A DNA stretch of 64,000 nucleotides, from NCBI RefSeq assembly GCF_000426465.1, contig NZ_AUFK01000014.1, positions 1 through 64,000 on the forward strand, given 5' to 3'. The position numbers were made by a program, and so were the translations under genes. Every line of letters begins with the position of its first letter. The stretch's first letter is position 1. The notes below the pieces were generated by a model, which saw nothing but the letters and a program-made list of their open reading frames with translations, was not told the DNA's origin and ran no database searches. Shown piece by piece: positions 43,977 through 52,424 of the stretch. The DNA comes from Epilithonimonas caeni DSM 17710. Its GTDB lineage: Bacteria > Bacteroidota > Bacteroidia > Flavobacteriales > Weeksellaceae.

Positions 43977-45044
43977 ATGTTAGACCACATTAAACAAATT
44001 ACACTTTGCCAGCACATAATAAACCGCTTGCTAAATCATCCTGATTTTGTAGTGTGCAAACCTCTAAGCAATTACTATTATAGCGTTTGTCATAAAAAAA
44101 TTGGTACAAAATTGCGCTTTGATTTTCGCAAGTCAGTGGAAAATGGAAAAGTTATAGGCTACCATCACGTAGAAATTAATCTATTTCCTCATTATCATTA
44201 CAACCGTTACAAGCACAATGGTAAAGATTTTAGACCCATAGAGTGCATTAAGACACTAAAACAAATACTTAATTTAATCGGAATAAAAGAAACCGAATAT
44301 GAAGAGTTAAGCGTTATTAATATTGAGTTTGGGTTAAACCTAATTTTAAATATGTGTGTAAAAAATTTTATTAATGGTCTGCTATACTCCAGTAAGACTA
44401 AATTTATTATTCCCGACTCAAAACATAAATACTCTAAAGCGACAAATTCTAATTACAAAAAAATAAAATGCTATGCAAAAGGCATTCATTGCCACGAGAA
44501 ATTAAAAGCGTTTGAAATTGATATTAATACTTTCCGCTTTGAAGTAAAAAGCAAGCAATCCAGCTATATTAATAAACTTGGAATTAAGTATATTAATGAT
44601 TTACTGACAATCGAAAATTACTCCCGCTTAATGCAAGAACTAATTAAGCAATGGGAAAGTGTTTTAATTTTAAATTTAAACCCTGATTTAGCAGGTTTAA
44701 CGCCTAATGAATTGCAATTCGTCAAAGACGCAAATAATATTGAATACTGGAACGATTTGGAAAATAATAGCAGCAGGAATAAGTTTAATCGTTATAAAGA
44801 AAAATATTACAAAATACTTATTGGAAAAAATAATCTGCACCATCAAATTAAGTTACAAATTATTGATAAACTTGTGCAGTTACAAAGTGGTGCAAATTCC
44901 ACACAGCCAACCTTCATAAATACGAAAAAAAGACAAGTCAGCAGCGCAGCCGCTTCAATGATAAACTTGGAATATGCACCACCTCAACAATATTTAGGCT
45001 ATAAGAACCCAGGTCACTTACCTACTTCCGTACCTCCTACATAA
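43977..45044 (+). CDS. Candidate replication initiator (filamentous-phage Rep/G2P-like), uncertain
   Basis: 355 residues from ATG 43977. The pattern HHVEINLFPHYHYNRYKHNGKDFRPIECIKTLKQILNLIGI ... VINIEFGLNLIL resembles the N-terminal half of phage/plasmid replication proteins of the II/X type (a 'hLEhxLxPHxxxNxxNxxxF' strand-loop, then an 'RID'-like strand), which nick DNA to start rolling-circle replication. I cannot identify the catalytic Tyr with certainty. A TGTTAT-TGGC-ATAACA hairpin follows the gene at once, as expected for an origin. A relaxase or unrelated hypothetical protein remains possible. Confidence 0.45.
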   Translation: MLDHIKQITLCQHIINRLLNHPDFVVCKPLSNYYYSVCHKKIGTKLRFDFRKSVENGKVIGYHHVEINLFPHYHYNRYKHNGKDFRPIECIKTLKQILNLIGIKETEYEELSVINIEFGLNLILNMCVKNFINGLLYSSKTKFIIPDSKHKYSKATNSNYKKIKCYAKGIHCHEKLKAFEIDINTFRFEVKSKQSSYINKLGIKYINDLLTIENYSRLMQELIKQWESVLILNLNPDLAGLTPNELQFVKDANNIEYWNDLENNSSRNKFNRYKEKYYKILIGKNNLHHQIKLQIIDKLVQLQSGANSTQPTFINTKKRQVSSAAASMINLEYAPPQQYLGYKNPGHLPTSVPPT

Positions 45045-46773
45045 GCTCTGTTATTGGCATAACAATAGCGGTTATGGGGTCAAATTCACAAGAATATTGC
45101 ACGTGAAAATAAAAAGGGCTTTTAACAAAGCAGCCGCCCTGCGCTCCACAGACCGCAATAGCCCATAAACAGAGACTGTAAAGCTCAAAAGACTATTAAG
45201 CCAGCAAGTAGCAAGTGTAAAAAATACAGACAGGGCAACGGGATAGACGGTGCAGCTCGCTGCCTCTTAGTGAGTTTGCATAGCCTCTTCGGCTGCTTAC
45301 TACTCTATACTAACAAGCTATAACCAGTTGAGGTAATAAACTCTTAAAAAAGCAGCAAAAGTATAGCGCACGCTCTAAAAGCCAAAAAGCTTTTATTTAT
45401 CGTTCTTTAAGCTGCTAACGAGATGAAAAGACATCAGTACAAGTAATAAGTTCGATACAAAAAGCCCTATAAAAGCGTACAAATTTTAGCCATTTTTAAG
45501 GGTTGCTGTCGAATAAAACAGAGCTTTCCGTATAGCAACTTTTTAGAGCGAAAAGCGAACGGAAAACGGGCGGAGTGTTTAGCGCCCTTTAAAAAACGAA
45601 AAAACCTGCACCCATCGTCCTTTTAGCTCCTTATTTGCCAAGCCCCCTGCCATACAACAATAGGTACTAAACAATATTACTATGAAAAAATAATGTTTTT
45701 TAGGTGCTGTGGTTAAATAAAACAGTGATATTTACACGTAGAGAAAATACTCTTTTAGGCGGCGCAAAAGGAGCTAAAAAATGTAAAGGGTAAAGCATCC
45801 TTTGAAATAGATAAAAGCCATTACCCATAGTGCTTTGAGCTTCTATTACATAAAGTTTTATGCTTTACATCAATAGATGCTTTACAAAGGAGCTGTTAAA
45901 AAGCGGCAATTTTTAAACGTTTTTTTTGTGCTTGCCATTAAATAAAATATAGTTTTTCCACACGTAAAATATTTACAAAATAGCCTAAACCGTGCTGTTC
46001 ACTAATAGGCACTGTTCAAATCCTATAAATTAGCAAAATGTTAAACAACCTGTTTATCGGTGTTTGCTTACTTATCACAGGTAAATATTGAAAATAGCGA
46101 CAAGCAGCCTTTTGCAGAGTGAAAAGGGGTAAAAACAAGCGAATTTTAGTTAAACTTATTTTAGGCGATAAAAAAGCTCTGAAAGGATTATAAATAAAGG
46201 TTTTAAGCGCAATCATCTGCGATTAATCGGTTAAAAAATTTTACTATAGTCAATCACCTTAACAAGAACTGCAAATTTTAACCTATGTTTTCGCATCACG
46301 AAAAGCCTGTTTTTGCAAAATATTGTGGGGATTCTTTGCAGCATTTTAAAAAACGCTAAATTTGGAACATAAATTTTTACGAAAAAAAAGCGTCTGCTTT
46401 TATTCTGTTGAAAGAAATCTGGTAAATTTTAAACAACACAGGATAAACAGTTTGATGCCCCTCCTATGGCGGGGCTATTCTTGTTTATGTTGTACGGCTT
46501 ACCAGAGCCTCTTTCAGTAAATTAAGTAGTAGTCCCCGCTTTTTTACATCTAAACTTTAGCTTTTCTATTTGGGACTGGTAGAATATCTTTTTGAAATGA
46601 AGAAAAGTATTTTACTCGATTTTCTTATTTCTATATGCGGATTTCCGTAAGGAACTTTCTTGCAGTATGCTTTCATTTGCATATAAGCCAGTAAACGGCT
46701 CGAAATTCCATTTTAAATCAAAAATCAAACATCACAACTAAATCTGAAATAATAACGCTTAAAATCAATATTT
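45045..46773. other. Repeat-rich region without genes, 1.7 kb
   Basis: No credible ORF on either strand. It opens with the hairpin TGTTAT-TGGC-ATAACA (45049-45064). Three degenerate copies of a ~45-bp unit (TGCTGT...AATAAAACAG...CACGTA) begin near 45505, 45709 and 45928. AAGGAGCTAAAA occurs direct (45768) and inverted (45617), and in variant form at 45885. TGCTTTAC/TTTACA motifs cluster at 45790-45885. A GCCCC-GGGGC hairpin lies near 46454-46472. The density of repeats beside the Rep candidate suggests an origin of replication or transfer, or structured RNA. Confidence 0.6.
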
Positions 46774-47397
46774 ATGAACGCTAAAATTTATTTGCTCAGC
46801 GCAATGTTCGCCACAACTATTTTTACAAATGTCTCTGCACAGGATGCAACCTCAACGCAAAGCCCTCCACCAAACCAAAGCGGACAACCTGCTACTCAAT
46901 TTTCAATCACAAAAGACAAAGGTTTAACTGACTTTATTGTAGTGGGCTGCGAGGGCAAGACCAAAGAGGAGCTTTACAATAAAGCTATGGAATGGATTAA
47001 CAAGACCTATAACAAGCCAAGCGAGGTTATCAAGGCACAGGTAGAAAACGATTACATCCGTTTTCAGGGCGTGAGCAAGGATAAATACTGCTGGACTAAC
47101 CTTATGAGCTTCTGTGATGATATACGCTACGAAGTTGAGGTTTCATTTAAGGACGGGAAATATAAGTTTGCCGTTCTTGGATTAGAAAATTATCACGTTA
47201 CTGGAGCAAGTGGCATCAGACGTTGGGACAAAGTAGATTATAAAGACAGCTGGACACATTTCAAAAAGGACGGCGAAGTACGAAAGATGTATGCCAATAA
47301 TATTACTCAAATTGCAGGCTATTTCAATGACCTCAGCAAAGACTTGTACGATTACATCTACAACAAAAATGCCGCTGCAAAGCAGAATGACTGGTAA
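46774..47397 (+). CDS. Exported DUF4468-like protein
   Basis: A 207-residue protein with a signal peptide (MNAKIYLLSAMFATTIFTNVSAQ), a Pro/Gln-rich linker, and a domain like DUF4468 (TBP-like fold): GKTKEELYNKAMEWINKTYNKPSEVIKAQVENDYIRFQGV, then CDDIRYEVEVSFKDGKYKFAVLGL. Found as cargo in Bacteroidota; function unknown. It ends in a perfect terminator, so it is not in the same operon as the defence genes. Confidence 0.75.
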   Translation: MNAKIYLLSAMFATTIFTNVSAQDATSTQSPPPNQSGQPATQFSITKDKGLTDFIVVGCEGKTKEELYNKAMEWINKTYNKPSEVIKAQVENDYIRFQGVSKDKYCWTNLMSFCDDIRYEVEVSFKDGKYKFAVLGLENYHVTGASGIRRWDKVDYKDSWTHFKKDGEVRKMYANNITQIAGYFNDLSKDLYDYIYNKNAAAKQNDW

Positions 47398-47422
47398 AAT
47401 ACAGTTCGTTGTAAAAGCGTAG

Positions 47423-47448
47423 GGTCGGTTTTAAAACCGACCTTTTTT
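47423..47448 (+). terminator. Terminator of the DUF4468-like gene
   Basis: A 20-bp perfect palindrome built on GGTCGGTTTT followed by six T. Confidence 0.9.
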
Positions 47449-47465
47449 ATTTCCTAAATTAATTG

Positions 47466-47512
47466 TTGGTCGAATTTCGTTTAAATGATTACATTTGACA
47501 AATATTGTCAAA
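47466..47512 (+). promoter_or_regulatory. Promoter and operator of the R-M/Qat block
   Basis: TTG (47466-47468), 21-bp spacer, TACATTTG (47490-47497). The operator-like inverted repeat TTTGACAA-ATA-TTGTCAAA (47494-47512) overlaps the -7 element and the expected transcription start. This is the arrangement of a controller protein that represses its own promoter. Confidence 0.65.
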
Positions 47513-47520
47513 ACAATAAG

Positions 47521-47820
47521 ATGGTAGCAGAAAGATTAAGAGAGTTAAGGGAGCAAAATAAACTCCCCTTGCGTGTAGTAGCAGAAGAGTTAGATATTGA
47601 TGTTGCTATACTAAGTAAATTAGAAAGAGGAGAACGTAAATTGAATAAAGAACTTGTAAATAAGTTCGCTAATATTTATAATGAAAATCCAGACACCTTG
47701 ATGATTTTATTTCTGAGCGATAAAATTCTTTATGAGATTCAGGATGAAGATATGGGAGAAAAAGCTTTAAAAGTGGCTGAAAAAAGAGTTAAATATTTAA
47801 AAGCTAATAAAACCAAATGA
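47521..47820 (+). CDS. XRE-family controller-type regulator
   Basis: 99 residues from ATG 47521: MVAERLRELREQNKLPLRVVAEELDIDVAILSKLERGERKLNKELVNKFANIY, a full HTH_3 domain, then a short helical tail. Small XRE proteins directly before R-M genes act as controller (C) proteins that delay nuclease expression. The upstream ATG 47485 precedes the likely transcription start, so ATG 47521 is preferred. It overlaps the nuclease/methyltransferase gene by 4 bp. Confidence 0.85.
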   Translation: MVAERLRELREQNKLPLRVVAEELDIDVAILSKLERGERKLNKELVNKFANIYNENPDTLMILFLSDKILYEIQDEDMGEKALKVAEKRVKYLKANKTK

Positions 47821-50801
47821 ACATAAAAGAACTTATTCAAAAGTACGAGTTACAAAGGGAATATTATCTTACTCCTAAATATAATGAAACGCTTCTACGT
47901 AGTGATTTCTTAGACCCATTTTTTGAACTGCTTGGCTGGGACATAAAAAACAATGCAGGAAAATCAACCAACGAAAGAGAGGTAATTTTAGAAGAAGCAT
48001 TAAAAGAAAATGCTTCCGAACATTCAAAAAAACCTGATTACTCATTTAGGTTATTCTCAGAAAGAAAGTTCTTTTTAGAGGCTAAAAAACCTTGTGTAGC
48101 AATAGAAACGAATAATGACACAGCAAAACAAGTAAGACGTTATGGCTTTACAGCCAAACTTAAAATTTCAGTTTTATCAAATTTTGAACACCTCATCATT
48201 TATGACACTTCTGTAAAAGTTGATGAAACTGACAATTACACTAAGGCATTAATAAAAAAGTATCATTACACCGAATACGAAAGTAAGTTTGAGGAAATCA
48301 TAAAGTTATTAGGTAAAGATGCGGTTTACACAGGTACGTTTGATACTGAATGGCAAACCATTGAAACCAAACTAAATCAGCATTCAATTGATACACTTTT
48401 CCTGCAACAATTCAACGAGTGGAGGAAATTATTAGGTAGTGAAATTTACAAGCACGACCCAAAAATAAATGAACATAATTTAAACGATATTGTACAAAGT
48501 TATTTGAACAGAATTTTGTTTTTGCGGGTTTGTGAAGACCGAAATTTAGAAGACTACCAAACGCTTCTAAAGTTTGCTAATGCAAGTGATTTCAACGCAC
48601 TCATCAAAAAATTTGAACAAGCTGACAAAAGATATAATTCAGGTTTGTTTGACCAGTTACTTAAAGATAAAATTGTAGAAAATATTAGCTCTGCATTTTG
48701 GATAATTATTAAGCAATTGTATTATCCAGAAAGCCCATACTCATTTAGTGTATTTTCATCCGACATCTTAGGTAGCATTTATGAAATTTTCTTATCCGAA
48801 AAATTGACTGTTCAAGACGGAAAAGTTGAATTGATAAAGAAACCTGAAAATATTGATAGAGATATTGTAACCACGCCTACATTTATCATCAACGATATTT
48901 TGCGGAATACGGTTTTACCAAAATGTAATGATAAGAACGACAAAGAAATTCTGAAACTCAAATTTGCAGATATCGCTTGCGGTTCTGGAGCATTTTTACT
49001 GGAACTTTTTCAGTTGTTGAATGATATTTTAATTGACTACTATTTAAAAGCAGACAAAACAAAACTTATTCAAACAAATATTAACACTTACAAACTCCCT
49101 TTCAAAGTAAAGAAAGAACTGTTATTGAATTGTATTTATGGAGTTGATAAGGATTTCAATGCAGTAGAAGCTGCAAAATTTGGCTTATTGCTCAAATTAT
49201 TAGAAGATGAAAACACGTCTTCTACAAATGCAAGCAAACCCGTTTTGCCTGATTTGTCTAACAATATTTTCTTTGGCAATAGCTTGTTAAATCCAGCACA
49301 AGTTGAAAAGAAAAATCAATCCGAAATCAATCCGTTTGATTTTTCAGAACTTCGTTTTGATGTAATTGTTGGCAATCCGCCTTATATGAAGTCGGAGGAT
49401 ATGAAAAACATTACACCCCTTGAATTTCCACTTTACAAAGCAAATTATAATTCAGCATACAAGCAGTTTGATAAATACTTCTTATTCCTTGAACAAGGAA
49501 TAAACCTTTTAAATAGTGATGGTATTTTGGGTTACATTGTCCCAAGTAAGTTTACAAAAGTTGGCGCAGGTAAAAAATTAAGAGAAGAACTTTCAACAAA
49601 AGGATATTTACATTCTATTGTTTCGTTTGGTGCAAATCAGATTTTTGCAGATAAAACAACATATACTTGTTTGTTGATTTTAAGCAAAACACCGCAAAAT
49701 AATTTCCAATACACAGAAGTAAAAAGTCTGAAGAGTTGGAAGGTTCGTGAACCAAATGCAGTGAAATACGAAATTCAAAAAACAGAAACCTTGGATAGTG
49801 AAGTTTGGGTGTTAATTCCAAGCGAACTGAAGCCTATATTTAAGAAAATCATTTCACAATCTTCCACACTTGAAAATTTACTTGGAGAAAAAAATATTAC
49901 CAATGGAATCCAAACCAGTAAAAATCCACTTTACATAATATCGCCAGATAAAATAGATAATTCGTTTGTTTATTTTGAAATTAAGGGTAAAAAATGGAAA
50001 ATCGAAAAGGACATTGTTCGCCCATATTACAAAACGCCTTCCAGTAAAAAACTTAAAGAAAAATTCAATACTTATAATTTTTTAAATCCAAATTCCTTTG
50101 TCGTTTTCCCTTATCAAAAGCAAAATGGAAAGGTTGATGTAATTCTTGAAACAGAACTTAGTAATAAATTTCCATTAGCACACAACTATTTCAAATACTA
50201 TGAAAAAGAAATAAAAAGTAGAGATGTAAGTCCTCCAATCAATAAAGATGATTGGTTTAAGTTTGGAAGAAGTCAACATTTAGATAGTTGGGAAGCCGAA
50301 GAAAAAATAGTTGTTGGTGTATTATCAACAGGAGAAAAGTACCCTATAGACAAGAGCAAAACAATAGTATCATCAGGAGGAACAGCAGGATATTGTATAA
50401 TAGCTATACCCAAAACTTGCGATTATTCCATTTACTACATTCAAGCCATTCTCAACTCTAAATATTTGGAGTGGTTCAGTGCGTTGTATGGCGAAGTTTT
50501 CAGAGGTGGTTACATAGCAAGAGGTACAAAAGTTCTGAAAAATCTGCCAATCAGAAAGATTGATTTTTCAGACGCAAAACAAAAAATACTTCACGATAAA
50601 ATTGTAGAAATTCAAAAAGAATTAATTGGAATTTATGACCAAATAGATGCAAATTCAGGAAACAAAAGGAATTTAGTTCCACTGCAAGGACAATTTGCAA
50701 GGGAAAAAGCCAATTTAGAAAAGCTATTAGCCAAATTATACGATTTAGGCGATGATGATTTATTAATCCCTTTAATCAAAGATTTGTATGAAACTAATTG
50801 A
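47817..50801 (+). CDS. Type IIG-like restriction enzyme: nuclease plus N6-adenine methyltransferase
   Basis: A 994-residue protein. The N-terminal PD-(D/E)XK nuclease is visible as PDYSFRLF (D74) and FLEAKKP (E88-x-K90). The helical middle carries SSDILGSIYEIFLSEKL; the methyltransferase has VTTPTFIINDIL, the AdoMet motif IACGSGAFLLELF (about 386) and the catalytic NPPYMKSED (about 519). The C-terminal third looks like a TaqI-type target-recognition domain (YIQAILNSKYLEWFSALYGEVFRGGYIARGTKVLKNLPI). Eco57I-like enzymes cut at a distance from their site and methylate one strand. Confidence 0.9.
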   Translation: MNIKELIQKYELQREYYLTPKYNETLLRSDFLDPFFELLGWDIKNNAGKSTNEREVILEEALKENASEHSKKPDYSFRLFSERKFFLEAKKPCVAIETNNDTAKQVRRYGFTAKLKISVLSNFEHLIIYDTSVKVDETDNYTKALIKKYHYTEYESKFEEIIKLLGKDAVYTGTFDTEWQTIETKLNQHSIDTLFLQQFNEWRKLLGSEIYKHDPKINEHNLNDIVQSYLNRILFLRVCEDRNLEDYQTLLKFANASDFNALIKKFEQADKRYNSGLFDQLLKDKIVENISSAFWIIIKQLYYPESPYSFSVFSSDILGSIYEIFLSEKLTVQDGKVELIKKPENIDRDIVTTPTFIINDILRNTVLPKCNDKNDKEILKLKFADIACGSGAFLLELFQLLNDILIDYYLKADKTKLIQTNINTYKLPFKVKKELLLNCIYGVDKDFNAVEAAKFGLLLKLLEDENTSSTNASKPVLPDLSNNIFFGNSLLNPAQVEKKNQSEINPFDFSELRFDVIVGNPPYMKSEDMKNITPLEFPLYKANYNSAYKQFDKYFLFLEQGINLLNSDGILGYIVPSKFTKVGAGKKLREELSTKGYLHSIVSFGANQIFADKTTYTCLLILSKTPQNNFQYTEVKSLKSWKVREPNAVKYEIQKTETLDSEVWVLIPSELKPIFKKIISQSSTLENLLGEKNITNGIQTSKNPLYIISPDKIDNSFVYFEIKGKKWKIEKDIVRPYYKTPSSKKLKEKFNTYNFLNPNSFVVFPYQKQNGKVDVILETELSNKFPLAHNYFKYYEKEIKSRDVSPPINKDDWFKFGRSQHLDSWEAEEKIVVGVLSTGEKYPIDKSKTIVSSGGTAGYCIIAIPKTCDYSIYYIQAILNSKYLEWFSALYGEVFRGGYIARGTKVLKNLPIRKIDFSDAKQKILHDKIVEIQKELIGIYDQIDANSGNKRNLVPLQGQFAREKANLEKLLAKLYDLGDDDLLIPLIKDLYETN

Positions 50802-52398
50802 GAACGCAACAGCTGAAAAATTAAGGGGTGGATTTTATACACCTGAACCTATTGCCGAATTTATTCTGCGTTGGGGAATTAATGGCAGTACTGACTTTGA
50901 TATACTTGAACCAAGTTGTGGTGATGGTGTTTTTTTAGAACAATTAAACAATTTAAACTCAGAATACAATTCTATTACAGCCATTGAGTTTGACGAAACG
51001 GAAGCAAAAAAAGCCGATAAAATCAAACTCAAAAACAAGCAAGTAATCAACGACGATTTTCATAACTATTGTAATAACACTGAAAAACAATTTGATTTAA
51101 TTGTTGGTAATCCGCCTTACATCCGATTTCAATTTTTTGACAGAAATCAGCAAGCGGAAGCTGGAGATATTTTTATTAGAGCAGGTTTAAAATATTCCAA
51201 ATTAACTAATGCTTGGGTGTCCTTTGTAGTTGGTTCTTCCCTATTGTTAAAAGATAAAGGCGGGAAAATCGGATTTGTTTTACCAGCAGAAATTTTGCAG
51301 GTTTCTTTTGCTTTGCAATTGCGAAAATTCATTGCACAGTTTTATAACAAAATCAATATTATTTCGTTTGAAAAATTAGTATTTCCTGATATTCAGCAAG
51401 AAGTTGTTTTATTGCTCTGCGAAAAGAATGAGACAAACGAACACAATATAGAACACATCGAATTAAAAGATGCAAGCGAGCTGAAAACCCTCGACACTAC
51501 AAGATTAAAAACTCCTCAAAAGAAAATTGACTTCAAGTCTAACAAATGGACTTTCTATTTTTTGGAACAAGAAGAAATCGATTTTTTAGAAAACATTGCG
51601 AAAAAAAGGAATATTCCAACACTTGGAAAATACGCAAAAGTTGAGGTGGGAATCACAACAGGAGCAAACGATTTTTTTACTGTTCCGCTTACAACCGTTG
51701 AAGAATACAAACTTCAAGATTATGCAAAACCAATGGTTGGAAGAAGTGTGCAAGTAAATAGCGTCATTTTTACAAAAGACGATTGGGAGAAAAACAAATA
51801 CTCAAAAGCTAAAGCACATTTATTGGCATTTCCTGAGAAAAAAAATCTAAATGAAGCAAACGGAGTAGTAAACTACATTGCTCACGGAGAAAGTTTGAAT
51901 ATCCATAAAGGTTACAAAACAAGGATAAGAAATGATTGGTTTGTAGTGCCATCTTTAAAAGTTTCGGATGCTTTATTTATAAGAAGAAATAACCTTTATC
52001 CAAGGTTAATCATAAACGAAGCAGAAGCATACACTACTGACACAATGCACCGTGTCTTTGTAAAGCCTGAAACAGACATTAAGGCATTAACAGCAAGTTA
52101 TTACAATTCGCTTTCATTAGCATTTGCGGAAGTTTCAGGGCGAAGCCACGGAGGTGGCGTATTAGAATTGATGCCCAATGAAGCCGAAAACATATTACTT
52201 CCATATCACAAAAACAATGTAGAACTATTGTCAAAAATTGATGAATTGATACGAAACAAAACAAATATTGAAGAGGTATTACAAATCACAAATGAGGTAA
52301 TTTTAAAACAGCATTATAGGTTGACACAAAAAGAAATTGATTTGGCTCATAGTATTTGGAGAAAGTTGTCAAAACGTAGGTTAAATAGAGGAAAATAA
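50788..52398 (+). CDS. N6-adenine DNA methyltransferase (TaqI/Eco57I type)
   Basis: A 536-residue protein: GGFYTPEPIAEFILRWG, AdoMet motif LEPSCGDGVFLEQL (about 42-55), the catalytic NPPYIRFQFFDR (about 107) and a C-terminal target-recognition region (SGRSHGGGVLELMPNEAENILLP). No nuclease motif. It overlaps the previous gene by 14 bp. Probably the partner methylase that protects the second strand or an alternative site of the same R-M system. Confidence 0.9.
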   Translation: MKLIENATAEKLRGGFYTPEPIAEFILRWGINGSTDFDILEPSCGDGVFLEQLNNLNSEYNSITAIEFDETEAKKADKIKLKNKQVINDDFHNYCNNTEKQFDLIVGNPPYIRFQFFDRNQQAEAGDIFIRAGLKYSKLTNAWVSFVVGSSLLLKDKGGKIGFVLPAEILQVSFALQLRKFIAQFYNKINIISFEKLVFPDIQQEVVLLLCEKNETNEHNIEHIELKDASELKTLDTTRLKTPQKKIDFKSNKWTFYFLEQEEIDFLENIAKKRNIPTLGKYAKVEVGITTGANDFFTVPLTTVEEYKLQDYAKPMVGRSVQVNSVIFTKDDWEKNKYSKAKAHLLAFPEKKNLNEANGVVNYIAHGESLNIHKGYKTRIRNDWFVVPSLKVSDALFIRRNNLYPRLIINEAEAYTTDTMHRVFVKPETDIKALTASYYNSLSLAFAEVSGRSHGGGVLELMPNEAENILLPYHKNNVELLSKIDELIRNKTNIEEVLQITNEVILKQHYRLTQKEIDLAHSIWRKLSKRRLNRGK

Positions 52399-52424
52399 AA
52401 TGTAAATTAAAAATTTATAAAAGT

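Noticed and set aside
46016-46216. 66-codon minus-strand frame in the gene-free region
   Set aside because: No start context, isolated, no similarity; region is repeat-rich and likely non-coding.
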